Shown here in pieces: positions 17,412 through 26,140 of a stretch of DNA of 64,000 bases. A program made the translations under genes and the position numbers. This DNA comes from Gammaproteobacteria bacterium. GTDB taxonomy: Bacteria > Pseudomonadota > Gammaproteobacteria > Pseudomonadales > Azotimanducaceae. The notes below the pieces were generated by a model, which was not told the origin of the DNA, did not search any database, and saw only the letters and a program-made list of their open reading frames with translations. The stretch covers positions 1 through 64,000 of the forward strand of contig SYFY01000198.1 in the NCBI GenBank assembly GCA_005799745.1. Reading direction: 5' to 3'. How positions within the stretch are numbered: position 1 is the first letter of the stretch; the number at the start of each line of letters is the position of its first letter.

Positions 17412-18424
17412 GTCATCTCCAGCACTTTTTCGAGAGCGGCGGCGACACGACGTTTGGTGGGGAAGTAGTCCCACTCAAAGGCGTGAGGGTAGGGCGTATC
17501 CCAACCCGTGACGCGAATGACTGGCGCTTCGAGACTGTAGAAACACTCTTCCTGCACTGTGGCCGCAAGTTCTGCGCCATAGCCGCTGAATCGTGTGGCC
17601 TCATGAACGACAACGCAGCGACCGGTTTTTTCAACACTCTGCACGATGGCGGGTACGTCGAGAGGGGACAGTGTCCTTAAGTCGATGATTTCGGCATCGA
17701 CTTCCGCGTAATCCGCTGCGGCCTGACAGACATGGACCATGGTGCCATAACACAGCACCGTAACGTCTTCCCCGGCGCGCACAATGTCCGCACGACCGAT
17801 GGGCAGCGTGTAGTAGTCGCTCGGCACTTCGCCTTTCGGATGGGTGCTCCACGGCGTAGCAGGCTTGTCAGGATCGCCATCAAACGGACCGTTGTAGATG
17901 CGTTTCGGTTCAAAAAAAATGATGGGGTCATCGTCTTCGATGGACGCGATCAAGAGACCCTTCGCATCGTAAGGATTCGAAGGCATCACCACCTTCACAC
18001 CGCAGAGGTGCGTGAAGATGCCTTCAGGACTTTGTGAATGGGTCTGTCCACCTCGAATACCGCCGCCGCAGGGTGTGCGAATCGTGACGGGAGCAAAGAA
18101 GTCGCCCGCAGTTCGATATCGTAAACGCGCCAGTTGGCTGATGATCTGATCGACACCGGGATAGATGTAGTCGGCGAACTGGATCTCTGCGACAGGTCGC
18201 AACCCGTTGACGCCCATGCCGATGGCGCTGCCGACGATGCCACCTTCCGCAATCGGTGCATCGATGACGCGGTGCTCACCGTGTTTGCGTTGCAAACCAT
18301 CGGTGCAACGAAACACGCCGCCGAAGTAACCAATGTCTTGACCGATCAGCACGACGTTCTGGTCACGGGTCAGCATGATGTCCATCGCTGAGTTGATCGC
18401 CTGCACCATGTTCATGCGTGGCAT
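17408..18424 (-). CDS. bkdA2: branched-chain 2-oxoacid dehydrogenase E1 beta
   Basis: 338 residues, matching the usual length. MNMVQAINSAMDIMLTRDQNVVLIGQDIGYFGGVFRCTDGLQ and DAPIAEGGIVGSAIGMGVNGLRPVAEIQFADYIYPGVDQI are characteristic of E1beta. The start at 18424, one base after the E1alpha stop, is preferred over the upstream ATG at 18445, which would overlap E1alpha by 20 bases. With E1alpha it decarboxylates branched-chain 2-oxo acids derived from Val, Leu and Ile. Confidence 0.9.
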   Translation of the reverse strand: MPRMNMVQAINSAMDIMLTRDQNVVLIGQDIGYFGGVFRCTDGLQRKHGEHRVIDAPIAEGGIVGSAIGMGVNGLRPVAEIQFADYIYPGVDQIISQLARLRYRTAGDFFAPVTIRTPCGGGIRGGQTHSQSPEGIFTHLCGVKVVMPSNPYDAKGLLIASIEDDDPIIFFEPKRIYNGPFDGDPDKPATPWSTHPKGEVPSDYYTLPIGRADIVRAGEDVTVLCYGTMVHVCQAAADYAEVDAEIIDLRTLSPLDVPAIVQSVEKTGRCVVVHEATRFSGYGAELAATVQEECFYSLEAPVIRVTGWDTPYPHAFEWDYFPTKRRVAAALEKVLEMT

Positions 18425-18425
18425 G

Positions 18426-19679
18426 TCAGTGGCCCTCCCGCTCATCGTCGAGTTCGAGCATCTGTTCGCGTTGCAGAATCAGATGGTTCGGCATGTCCAC
18501 GTACACGTCTTCAAAGAGTTCGTTCTTGTCGAGAAATGGTCCTTCACTCATGGTTCCGTAGGACAGCGCCTGCCGCCACTCTGCGTCGACTTGTTTCTGC
18601 GTTTCTTCGATGAGTGCAGCGTGTTGGGACTCTGACCACTGACCGAATTTGATGAGGTGTGTTTTCAGTCGTTCGACTGGATCGCCGTAGGGCCACATCT
18701 CCGGTTCGTTCTTGGGTCGATAACGCGACGGGTCATCGCTCGTGGAATGTGCGTCGACACGGTAGGTGAGTAACTCGATCAACGTTGGGCCGGTTCCCAA
18801 ACGAGCACGTTCTGCGGCCCACTGCGTCACTGCATAAACCGCAAGGAAGTCGTTGCCATCAACACGAATGCCTGGAACGCCGTAACCTGGGCCGCGTGCC
18901 GCGAAAGGTCGATGTTCACCGCCTGCGGTGCCTTGAAAGGTCGAGATCGCGTACTGGTTGTTGACGATGTTCATGATCACCGGTGCGCGATAGACCGAGG
19001 CGAAGGTCATCGCATGGTGGAAGTCTGCTTCGGCACTCGAACCTTCACCGATCCAGGCCGCAGCGACATCGTCTTCACCTTTGATGGCCGCAGCCATGGC
19101 CCAACCCACAGCGTTGGGGTATTGCGTGGTGAGGTTGCCGGAGATACCGAAGATGTTGCCGCGTTTCCAGTGATACATCACCGGCATCTGCCGACCCTTG
19201 CACATGTCCTTGCTGTTGGAGAGGCACTGGCACATCAGATCGACGAGATTTCGACCCCGCGCAATCTGCAAGCCCTGCACGCGATACGACGGAAACAGCA
19301 TGTCGCTGGGTTTGAGCGCCATGGCGGCGGCAACTGAAACCGCCTCTTCCCCACGGGACTTCATGTAGAACGAAATTTTCCCCTGACGTTGCATGCGCAG
19401 CATGTGATTGTCATAGAGCCGCGTTTCGATCATGTGCCGGAGACCAAAGATCAGCTGCTCGGGATCGAGCTGAGGATCCCACGGTCCGGTCGCAACGCCG
19501 TCGTCGTCGAGCACACGAACCATCGAGTAGATCAGGTCGTTCGATAAGTCGCGAATGCGGGTGTGGGGGTCGGGCCGACCGATGGCCCCTGCAGCAACGA
19601 TATCGATGTAGCTGAAGTCCGGATCAGCACCGGGCCGCGCGGGTGGCAGGGGAATGTGCAGGCGAGGTTTGCGGGTCAT
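18426..19679 (-). CDS. bkdA1: branched-chain 2-oxoacid dehydrogenase E1 alpha
   Basis: 417 residues. RQGKISFYMKSRGEEAVSVAAAMAL, the ThDP-Mg motif in WIGEGSSAEADFHHAM followed by NNQYAIST, and the phosphorylation-loop-like YRVDAHSTSDDPSRYR identify E1alpha of the branched-chain complex. First gene of the three-gene operon. The 118 bases upstream show no clear operator or bkdR-type regulator. Confidence 0.92.
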   Translation of the reverse strand: MTRKPRLHIPLPPARPGADPDFSYIDIVAAGAIGRPDPHTRIRDLSNDLIYSMVRVLDDDGVATGPWDPQLDPEQLIFGLRHMIETRLYDNHMLRMQRQGKISFYMKSRGEEAVSVAAAMALKPSDMLFPSYRVQGLQIARGRNLVDLMCQCLSNSKDMCKGRQMPVMYHWKRGNIFGISGNLTTQYPNAVGWAMAAAIKGEDDVAAAWIGEGSSAEADFHHAMTFASVYRAPVIMNIVNNQYAISTFQGTAGGEHRPFAARGPGYGVPGIRVDGNDFLAVYAVTQWAAERARLGTGPTLIELLTYRVDAHSTSDDPSRYRPKNEPEMWPYGDPVERLKTHLIKFGQWSESQHAALIEETQKQVDAEWRQALSYGTMSEGPFLDKNELFEDVYVDMPNHLILQREQMLELDDEREGH

Positions 19680-19797
19680 CCTTCATCGCTCCCGTATTTG
19701 CTCTTAAGTGAGCTGCATCAACACAAGGAAAAGGGTGGCAGAGGCTTCGCACCCCCGCCAGCTAACAAGTCACGGAAAGTGATGGAATCCCTCGTGG

Positions 19798-20838
19798 TTA
19801 TGGTTCGTGCACGTTGATTGCGTCTGAACCCGCAGGCAGTTCAAACACCATCCCATCCGTCGTCATCACGGTACCTTCGGCGAGTTCCCGAACGAAGACG
19901 TTCTTCATCAAGGTGTTCCTGGGTGGAGGAACGAGGTGGTAGGCCGCGAGCAACTTCACACCTGCCTTGGACGCCGCGTCGCCGAGGGTTGACGCATGGG
20001 CGTGGTAGTTTTGGATGTCGTGCATGATCTTGGATTGACGATCACGGCCAACAGTGGCGAGCGCGCTCTCCATGGTTTGGATGAGGGTTAATGACAAGGC
20101 ATCGTGCAACAGGAGGTCCGCGCCTTTGGCAGCTGTGACAAGGGAGTCCACGACATTGCTGTCGCCGCTCACCACCACTGCTCGGCCTCTGTAGTCGAAG
20201 CGGTACCCCACCGCAGGTGAAACCGGTCCGTGATCCACGGGGTAGGCCGTGATGGTCAGCTCGCCATCGGTCCAGGATTCATTCACTGCGATTTCGCGAA
20301 AATCAAGTTCACCGAGTGCGGGTGGAAGCATTGCCTCGCCGTGATGGGCGACGCGGTAGCTGCGATCCATGGCGAAAGCTTCGTTGAAACCCATCGCGAT
20401 GCGCTCCACACCGGCCGGTCCAATCAGCACGAGGGGTTCCTTGCGTCCCGTGACCCAGGAGTTGAGGTTGAAATCGGGGATGCCGGAAATGTGATCGGAG
20501 TGGAAATGGGTCAGCAGCACTGCTTTGAGGTTGAGGGTGGATTCATTGTGGAGATTGAAGGTCTCACTCGACCCTTCGCCGGCATCAACGAGATAAAGCG
20601 ATGAACCCGCGAACACCGCGACACAGGCCTGTGCACGATCAGCGGAAGGCAAAGGCGATGATGTCCCACACATAAAGACGCGCAATCCGTCGAAAGGAAC
20701 GTCGGGCTGGCTCTGCAGCGCCGCATTGATAAGCCGAGGCAGGAGGATGTCTTGGCCGCTGCGCGTCGAAACGGCGATCCAGGCCACCAGGCCGAAAGCC
20801 GCAATCATGGCGACGATCGCGCGCAGGAATTTTCCCAT
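19798..20838 (-). CDS. membrane-anchored MBL-fold metal-dependent hydrolase
   Basis: 346 residues from the ATG at 20838; the frame is open to 20928 but the added part has no conserved feature. An N-terminal hydrophobic anchor or signal (FLRAIVAMIAAFGLVAWIAVS) is followed by the HxHxDH metal motif (His111, His113, Asp115, His116 in LLTHFHSDHISG). HGPVSPAVGYRF, VVSGDSNVVDS and late His residues fit the RNase Z/arylsulfatase-like MBL group. Export makes a role in tRNA processing unlikely. Substrate unknown. Confidence 0.8.
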   Translation of the reverse strand: MGKFLRAIVAMIAAFGLVAWIAVSTRSGQDILLPRLINAALQSQPDVPFDGLRVFMCGTSSPLPSADRAQACVAVFAGSSLYLVDAGEGSSETFNLHNESTLNLKAVLLTHFHSDHISGIPDFNLNSWVTGRKEPLVLIGPAGVERIAMGFNEAFAMDRSYRVAHHGEAMLPPALGELDFREIAVNESWTDGELTITAYPVDHGPVSPAVGYRFDYRGRAVVVSGDSNVVDSLVTAAKGADLLLHDALSLTLIQTMESALATVGRDRQSKIMHDIQNYHAHASTLGDAASKAGVKLLAAYHLVPPPRNTLMKNVFVRELAEGTVMTTDGMVFELPAGSDAINVHEP

Positions 20839-20966
20839 GAGTTCACTCGCTCTCGAAAAGCGGCAGCGTAGCAGAAGAAAATCTTGAGACGAGGATTGCA
20901 TGAATTGCGCCGGCGGAGGGATCACCACATCATCCCCTGTGATGAAAACGGGAGAGGAGAGCGTTC

Positions 20967-22502
20967 ATGTCCCGATTCGATATCTTGATTGTGGGTGCCG
21001 GCAGCAGCGGGGCAGCCATTGCGGCGCGTGCTTCGGAAAATCCAAACCTGTCCGTTTGTTTGGTGGAAGCCGGTCCCGATTATCCCGATCTCGCACGAAC
21101 ACCCTTTGATCTGATCAACAGCCACAACAACTCCTACAACGATCACGACTGGAAGTTTCGTTACGAGCCGACAGAAGGTCGATCGGTGATCTTTCCGCGC
21201 GGGCGTGTCGTGGGCGGCTCCTCTGCGGTGAATACGACCATTGCGCTCCGTGGTGTTCCCGAGGACTACGATGAGTGGGCTTCCGCAGGCAATCCCGAGT
21301 GGACCTGGGAAAAGGTACTGCCTGCATTTCGTCGCCTCGAACGTGACCTCGATTTTGGTGACGATCCGTGGCATGGCGATGCAGGACCGATCTCGATTCG
21401 ACGTTATCCAAGGGAGGAGCTGACCACACCACAAGCGGCCTTTCTCGATGCGTCAGATCGGCTTGGATATCCACATTGCGCTGATGCCAATGAACCCTGG
21501 GGATTTGGCGCCGGACCCCATCCGATGAACAAACTTGGGCGGTTGCGTATTTCTTGTGCCGTGGGTTACCTCGCCCCTGCACGCATTCGACCCAATCTCA
21601 CCATCAAGGCCCACAGTCACGTGAGCCGGCTTGTCATCGACAGTTCACGTTGCACAGGTGTTGAGATTTTAGATGAGAGCGGGAAGACGGAGCGCATCGA
21701 AGCCCGACTCGTCGTGTGTTCTGCAGGTGCGTTGCAGACACCGACGTTGCTGATGCGATCCGGCATCGGTGAACGTTCGCAGCTTGAACATCACGGCATA
21801 CGTTGTGTGCGAGAGCTCGTCGGTGTTGGCAAGAACCTCTCTGACCATCCGGCGCTGTCTGTGGCTTGTCGTGGCAAGGAAGGGCTTAAGGTCGATCATG
21901 ACGCGCCCATCATTCAGACGATCCTGCGTTACACCGCCCCAGGCTCGGACAAGCGTAACGACCTGCAGATCGAACAGATCAGCTTCGCAGGTAAGCCGGG
22001 TGGGCCACCGATGTTCGCCATCGCCGCGGTGCTTGAGTATCAATACGGACGTGGTGAGCTGTTACTCTCGAGTGCGGATCCACTGGCCGCACCGATCGTG
22101 CGTAACCGGTTCTGTGAGGATGAACGTGACCTCACACGCCTTGTGGGGTGTATGCAGGACACGCTGCGATTCGCGGCAACTTCTCCGCTCAAGGGCATGA
22201 CGGAATCCATCGCGTTTCCTGATCCTGCACGAGGAACGGATACTGCGACCCTGGCATCACTTTGTCGCAAGCTATCAGCCAGTGGGTATCACCCTAGTGG
22301 TACCGCGAAGATGGGGCCGAAGGAAGATGCGATGGCGGTGGTGGATCAATACGGACGATGTCATGGTGTGGATGGGCTTGTTGTGGCGGATGCCTCGATC
22401 ATGCCTTCCGTGCCACGGGCCAATACCAACCTCACTTGCATCATGATCGGTGAGAAGGTGGGTGAGTGGCTGCGCACCCGACCCACACAATACGGTCTAT
22501 AG
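20967..22502 (+). CDS. GMC family FAD-dependent oxidoreductase
   Basis: 511 residues. The FAD dinucleotide fold is at the start (FDILIVGAGSSGAAIAARASENPNLSVCLVEAG), GMC signature 1 is FPRGRVVGGSSAVNTTIALRG, and the C-terminal active-site block is YHPSGTAKMGP with His-Asn-type partner NTNLTCIMIGEK. Substrates are alcohols such as choline-like or aromatic alcohols. It is 9 bases upstream of a D-aminoacylase gene and likely cotranscribed. GGAGAGGAGAG precedes the ATG. Confidence 0.88.
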   Translation: MSRFDILIVGAGSSGAAIAARASENPNLSVCLVEAGPDYPDLARTPFDLINSHNNSYNDHDWKFRYEPTEGRSVIFPRGRVVGGSSAVNTTIALRGVPEDYDEWASAGNPEWTWEKVLPAFRRLERDLDFGDDPWHGDAGPISIRRYPREELTTPQAAFLDASDRLGYPHCADANEPWGFGAGPHPMNKLGRLRISCAVGYLAPARIRPNLTIKAHSHVSRLVIDSSRCTGVEILDESGKTERIEARLVVCSAGALQTPTLLMRSGIGERSQLEHHGIRCVRELVGVGKNLSDHPALSVACRGKEGLKVDHDAPIIQTILRYTAPGSDKRNDLQIEQISFAGKPGGPPMFAIAAVLEYQYGRGELLLSSADPLAAPIVRNRFCEDERDLTRLVGCMQDTLRFAATSPLKGMTESIAFPDPARGTDTATLASLCRKLSASGYHPSGTAKMGPKEDAMAVVDQYGRCHGVDGLVVADASIMPSVPRANTNLTCIMIGEKVGEWLRTRPTQYGL

Positions 22503-22511
22503 GAGACGTTC

Positions 22512-23990
22512 ATGCTCGACTACGCGATTCGAAACGTTGCGATTCTGGATGGCTCAGGCAGTGCCGCGTTCGAAGGCGATGTTGGAATCAAGGATGGTCG
22601 AATTGATGCGCTCGGAACCGTCGGTGCGGCGCGCGATGAGATGAATGGTCAAGGCCTGACGCTTTCACCCGGGTTCATAGACACCCACTCTCATGACGAC
22701 GACGCCTTCCTGCGTTTGCCAGACATGATGTTCAAGCTTGCTCAAGGGGTAACGACCGTCGTCAGCGGCAACTGTGGATTCAGTGCGATTCCTGCAGACC
22801 CGGCGCGTGACCCCATGGCGATGAGTGGCGGCATCCTTGCCGGTATCAGCGGTGACTTTCGTGATTTGAACGGATACTTCCGCGCCGTGCTCGAGCGAAA
22901 GCCGAACATCAACAATATGATGCTCGTGGGGCACAATACCGTGCGTGTCCTGGCGATGGACATGGCGCAGCGTTCACCTACACCTCAAGATCTCGTGACG
23001 ATGCGGGATCACGTGCAACTTGCGCTGGAACAAGGGGCATGTGGTTTCTCGACGGGTCTCATCTATCGGCCGGGTCGCTGGAGTGTGACGGATGAGGTGA
23101 TTGAGCTCGCCCGCTGCGCCGCACCTTTTGGCGCGCTTTACACCACACACATGCGTAACGAAGGGGATCGCCTGCTGGAAGCGGTGGATGAAACGCTCAC
23201 CATCGGCCGTGAAGCCGACGTGCATGTGCACATCTCGCATCACAAGGCAGCAGGACCTGGCAACTGGGGCAAGGTCAAAGACTCCTTGGCCAAGGTGGAT
23301 GCGGCACTTGCCGCGGGCCAAAGGGTGACGCTCGATGTCTATCCGTACACCGCAGGCAGTGGCCGCATGATCGAGTACTTCAACCTTGATCGGATCAGCC
23401 GTGAACTTGCGGAGGTGATTCGCATAGCCAGTTGTCCGGCGTACCGCGAATACGAAGGCCGCATGCTCAAGGACATCGCGACAGAGCAACGCGTCGACAT
23501 CACGGAGCTCGTGCGTCAAATCCTTACCGCGCCGGGTGGTGACCGCACGATCTGTATCCACTTCATCATTGCGGAAGAAGATATTGAAACCAACCTTGCC
23601 CATGCCGACATGATGGTCGGCTCCGATGGCATTCCCGATTTGCGGGGTCGGCCTCATCCGCGCCTGTTCGGAACGTTTCCGCGTGTGCTCGCACGTTATG
23701 TACGCGAACGCGGGATTCTCAGGTTACCCGAAGCAGTCAGGCGGATGACCTCACTGTCTGCGGACACGTTCGGCATGGTGGATCGCGGACGGATTCGTGA
23801 AGGGGTGTGGGCGGACCTGACGCTATTTGATCCAGCGTCGATTGTGGACACGGCGACTTATGATGATCCCAAGCAGTATCCCGCAGGGATCGAGGCGGTG
23901 TGGGTGAATGGGGTGCTGTCTGTGAAGGAAGGGGAAGATCAAAAAGCCGGTGCGGGTGCGATGTTGCGGTATCGACGCGAGAGATTCTGA
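22512..23990 (+). CDS. N-acyl-D-amino-acid deacylase family amidohydrolase
   Basis: 492 residues. Amidohydrolase/D-aminoacylase features: IRNVAILDGSGSAAFEGDVGIKDGRIDALG, the metal motif THSHDDD, GVTTVVSGNCGFSAIP, SHHKAAG and SDGIPDLRGRPHPRLFGTFPRVLARYVRERG. Such enzymes remove N-acyl groups from D-amino acids or hydrolyse related cyclic amides. The stop lies inside the convergent ParE-like gene (52-base overlap). Second gene of an operon with the GMC oxidoreductase. Confidence 0.88.
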   Translation: MLDYAIRNVAILDGSGSAAFEGDVGIKDGRIDALGTVGAARDEMNGQGLTLSPGFIDTHSHDDDAFLRLPDMMFKLAQGVTTVVSGNCGFSAIPADPARDPMAMSGGILAGISGDFRDLNGYFRAVLERKPNINNMMLVGHNTVRVLAMDMAQRSPTPQDLVTMRDHVQLALEQGACGFSTGLIYRPGRWSVTDEVIELARCAAPFGALYTTHMRNEGDRLLEAVDETLTIGREADVHVHISHHKAAGPGNWGKVKDSLAKVDAALAAGQRVTLDVYPYTAGSGRMIEYFNLDRISRELAEVIRIASCPAYREYEGRMLKDIATEQRVDITELVRQILTAPGGDRTICIHFIIAEEDIETNLAHADMMVGSDGIPDLRGRPHPRLFGTFPRVLARYVRERGILRLPEAVRRMTSLSADTFGMVDRGRIREGVWADLTLFDPASIVDTATYDDPKQYPAGIEAVWVNGVLSVKEGEDQKAGAGAMLRYRRERF

Positions 23991-24358
23991 GGGCAAAAAA
24001 ACGCCCAGTCGTTACTACCTGGCGTTCGCGTCATATCGGGGTCTTCTTGCATCCAGTTCGGGATGTCCAGCTTCCCGTGCAAAACCCGCCAAACGTCGAC
24101 AACGGTCGGACGCTCCATATAGAAAATTAGGTAAGGGAAACCTGATAACGTCCAATGACGAACTCCAGGCAGGTTTAGTTCGTGGGCGTATCGCGGCGAC
24201 CCGGATGCCGGATGTAAACTGATGTGGGTGTATCCCTTCCTCAACGAATCAACAAAGCGAAGGGCTGTCTGCTCGCCGTTTTCAGCAATAAGGAAGTTCA
24301 GTGCTAACACGACATCGCGAAGTGCTGATTCACTCGGGACGACGGGTTTAGCTTTCAT
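23939..24358 (-). CDS. RelE/ParE family toxin
   Basis: 139 residues. ALNFLIAENGEQTALRFVDSLRKGYTHISLHPASGSPRY and LPGVRHWTLSGFPYLIFYMERPTVVDVWRVLHGKLDIPNWM are the conserved ParE core, which usually ends close to this point near 100-110 residues. Here the frame runs on for about 30 residues and overlaps the D-aminoacylase 3' end by 52 bases; this tail is probably not conserved. It starts 9 bases after the ParD-like gene. ParE toxins act on DNA gyrase; the target here is assumed from the family. Confidence 0.82.
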   Translation of the reverse strand: MKAKPVVPSESALRDVVLALNFLIAENGEQTALRFVDSLRKGYTHISLHPASGSPRYAHELNLPGVRHWTLSGFPYLIFYMERPTVVDVWRVLHGKLDIPNWMQEDPDMTRTPGSNDWAFFCPQNLSRRYRNIAPAPAF

Positions 24359-24367
24359 TCAAACGCG

Positions 24368-24631
24368 TCAGCGTGGTTGCCTTGAACTTGTTTTTGGTTG
24401 AGTACCAGATCTGATCCTGGTTTTTAGCGCCTTGAAGTACTTCTCGTCTACGGGTTGGGTGGGGGGAGACGCTGCACCTGCAAGCAAGAGCGCCCGCAAA
24501 TTTGATCGATCCTGATCTCGACGGATCAGCTCTCGTATGTACTCGCTGCTGGTGCCATAGCCACGCTGATTCACCTGTTCGTCGATGTAACTTTTCAGGC
24601 TGTCCGGCAAGGAGATGTTCATCGTGCTCAT
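24368..24631 (-). CDS. ParD-like (CC2985 family) antitoxin
   Basis: 87 residues. MNISLPDSLKSYIDEQVNQRGYGTSSEYIRELIRRDQDR is the ribbon-helix-helix DNA-binding part of ParD-type antitoxins; the C-terminal part (PVDEKYFKALKTRIRSG) is the toxin-binding region. It is immediately upstream of the ParE-like gene and the pair is expected to be autoregulated at the 86-base space before RmuC. Confidence 0.85.
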   Translation of the reverse strand: MSTMNISLPDSLKSYIDEQVNQRGYGTSSEYIRELIRRDQDRSNLRALLLAGAASPPTQPVDEKYFKALKTRIRSGTQPKTSSRQPR

Positions 24632-24717
24632 ATCGGCAGGTTAGGTCGCTTGGCAAAATTTGGCAAGAATTGAATGTCGCGAATCCATAAAAAACACGAC
24701 GGTAAGTGTGTTTGCTT

Positions 24718-26112
24718 TCAGTTAATTGGGTCCTCCATTTCGGAATCCTCAATCAGCGGAACAGAGTCGCCTGCAGAAATCGCTTCGACGTTCTTCAGCT
24801 TCCGCTCGATGGCGCGAGTTCTGGTACCGACTTTCTCAAGGTTACTCGACGCCTGATCAATGGACTTTCGTGTCGCATCGATGGCCTCGCCGAATTTTCG
24901 AAACTCGGTCTTGGTGATGCTGAGCAACTCCCACACTTCCGATGACCGCTGCTCGATGGCGAGGGTACGAAATCCAAGCCTCAGGCTATTGAGCGTCGCA
25001 GCGAGCGTCGTGGGGCCGGCGATGACGATACGCAGCTGGTTCTGCATGGATTCAAAAAGCCCGGGAATACGCAGTGCTTCAGCGAAGAGGCCTTCCGTCG
25101 GCAGAAACAGAATGCCGAAGTCGGTGGTGTAGGGCGGGCTCAAGTACTTGGTCGCAATCTTCCTGGCTTCGCTGCGCAAAGACGACTCGAACGCGTTGGT
25201 TGCCTGGAGGATGGCGACTTTGTCCGCAGTGTCGTGGGCATCCAGCAATCGTTGATAGTCTTCAACCGGATATTTGGAGTCGATCGGCAACCACACCGGC
25301 TCACCATCACTGCGTCCTGGCATGCGGATCGCGAACTCCACCAAGTCATTGCTACCCGGAACCGTTTTGACGTTGCGTTCGTATTGTTCTGGCGTGAGCA
25401 GTGATTCGATGAGTGCACCGAGTTGCAGCTCTCCCCATGTGCCACGGGTCCGTACGTTGGTCATCACACGTTTAAGGTCACCGACGTTGCTAGCGAGGGA
25501 CTGCATCTCACCGAGCCCTTTGTGGACTTGCTCCAAACGTTCGCTGACCTGTTTGAACGATTCACCAAGTCGCGCCTCGAGTGTCTCGTGCAACTTCTCA
25601 TCGACGGTCTTGCGCATTTCCTCAAGCTTCTTCGCGTTCTCCGCCTGAATCGTGGTGAGGCGTTCGTTCAACGTGTTACGAAGCTGATCTGCCGTGAGGC
25701 TGCTTCCCTGGGCGATACCTTGCAGCTGTTGCACCATTGACTGCATGAGATTTGACAAGAGTTCGTTCTGCCGGCTTTCGAAGCGACCGAAACTTTCTGT
25801 CAGCTCATGACGCCCGACACGCCCTTCGTCGATGGTTTCTTTGAGTTTTTCATCGACAGTTCGAGCCAGTGCACTGCTGCCTTCTGTCGAGGCGCGTTGT
25901 ACGTTCTCGATCGCGTCGTGTTGGCGATTGAGATCACCTTCGGTGCGGGACACGATTTGCATCAGTCCTTGTGAGCTGCTTTCCAACGTCGAGAGTCGCG
26001 CGGAGAGGTCCGCCGGTGTGTCGAAGCGGGGTCGTCGCAGCAACAGAATCAACTGCAGCGCCACGATCACGACGCCCGTCGCGATCAACATCCAGAGCTG
26101 CTCTTGAGACAC
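24718..26112 (-). CDS. rmuC: DNA recombination protein RmuC
   Basis: 464 residues. One N-terminal membrane helix (LWMLIATGVVIVALQLILLL), a long coiled coil to about residue 200, then the RmuC nuclease-like domain: NVRTRGTWGELQLGALIESLLTPEQYERNV, WLPIDSKYPVEDYQRLLDA, YTTDFGILFLPTEGLFAEAL. RmuC limits inversions at short inverted repeats. It lies next to the ParDE pair and upstream genes on the same strand, with no close operon partner. Confidence 0.93.
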   Translation of the reverse strand: MSQEQLWMLIATGVVIVALQLILLLRRPRFDTPADLSARLSTLESSSQGLMQIVSRTEGDLNRQHDAIENVQRASTEGSSALARTVDEKLKETIDEGRVGRHELTESFGRFESRQNELLSNLMQSMVQQLQGIAQGSSLTADQLRNTLNERLTTIQAENAKKLEEMRKTVDEKLHETLEARLGESFKQVSERLEQVHKGLGEMQSLASNVGDLKRVMTNVRTRGTWGELQLGALIESLLTPEQYERNVKTVPGSNDLVEFAIRMPGRSDGEPVWLPIDSKYPVEDYQRLLDAHDTADKVAILQATNAFESSLRSEARKIATKYLSPPYTTDFGILFLPTEGLFAEALRIPGLFESMQNQLRIVIAGPTTLAATLNSLRLGFRTLAIEQRSSEVWELLSITKTEFRKFGEAIDATRKSIDQASSNLEKVGTRTRAIERKLKNVEAISAGDSVPLIEDSEMEDPIN

Positions 26113-26140
26113 GGTTTAGATCCTTGCCCGACCGGGCTTA

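Noticed and set aside
22974-23657. 227-residue minus-strand ORF
   Set aside because: Antisense to the D-aminoacylase gene at 22512-23990, with no recognisable protein features.
23990-24012. Terminator between the D-aminoacylase and ParE-like genes
   Set aside because: The GGGC/GCCC stem is only 4 bp and the A/T run lies in its loop.
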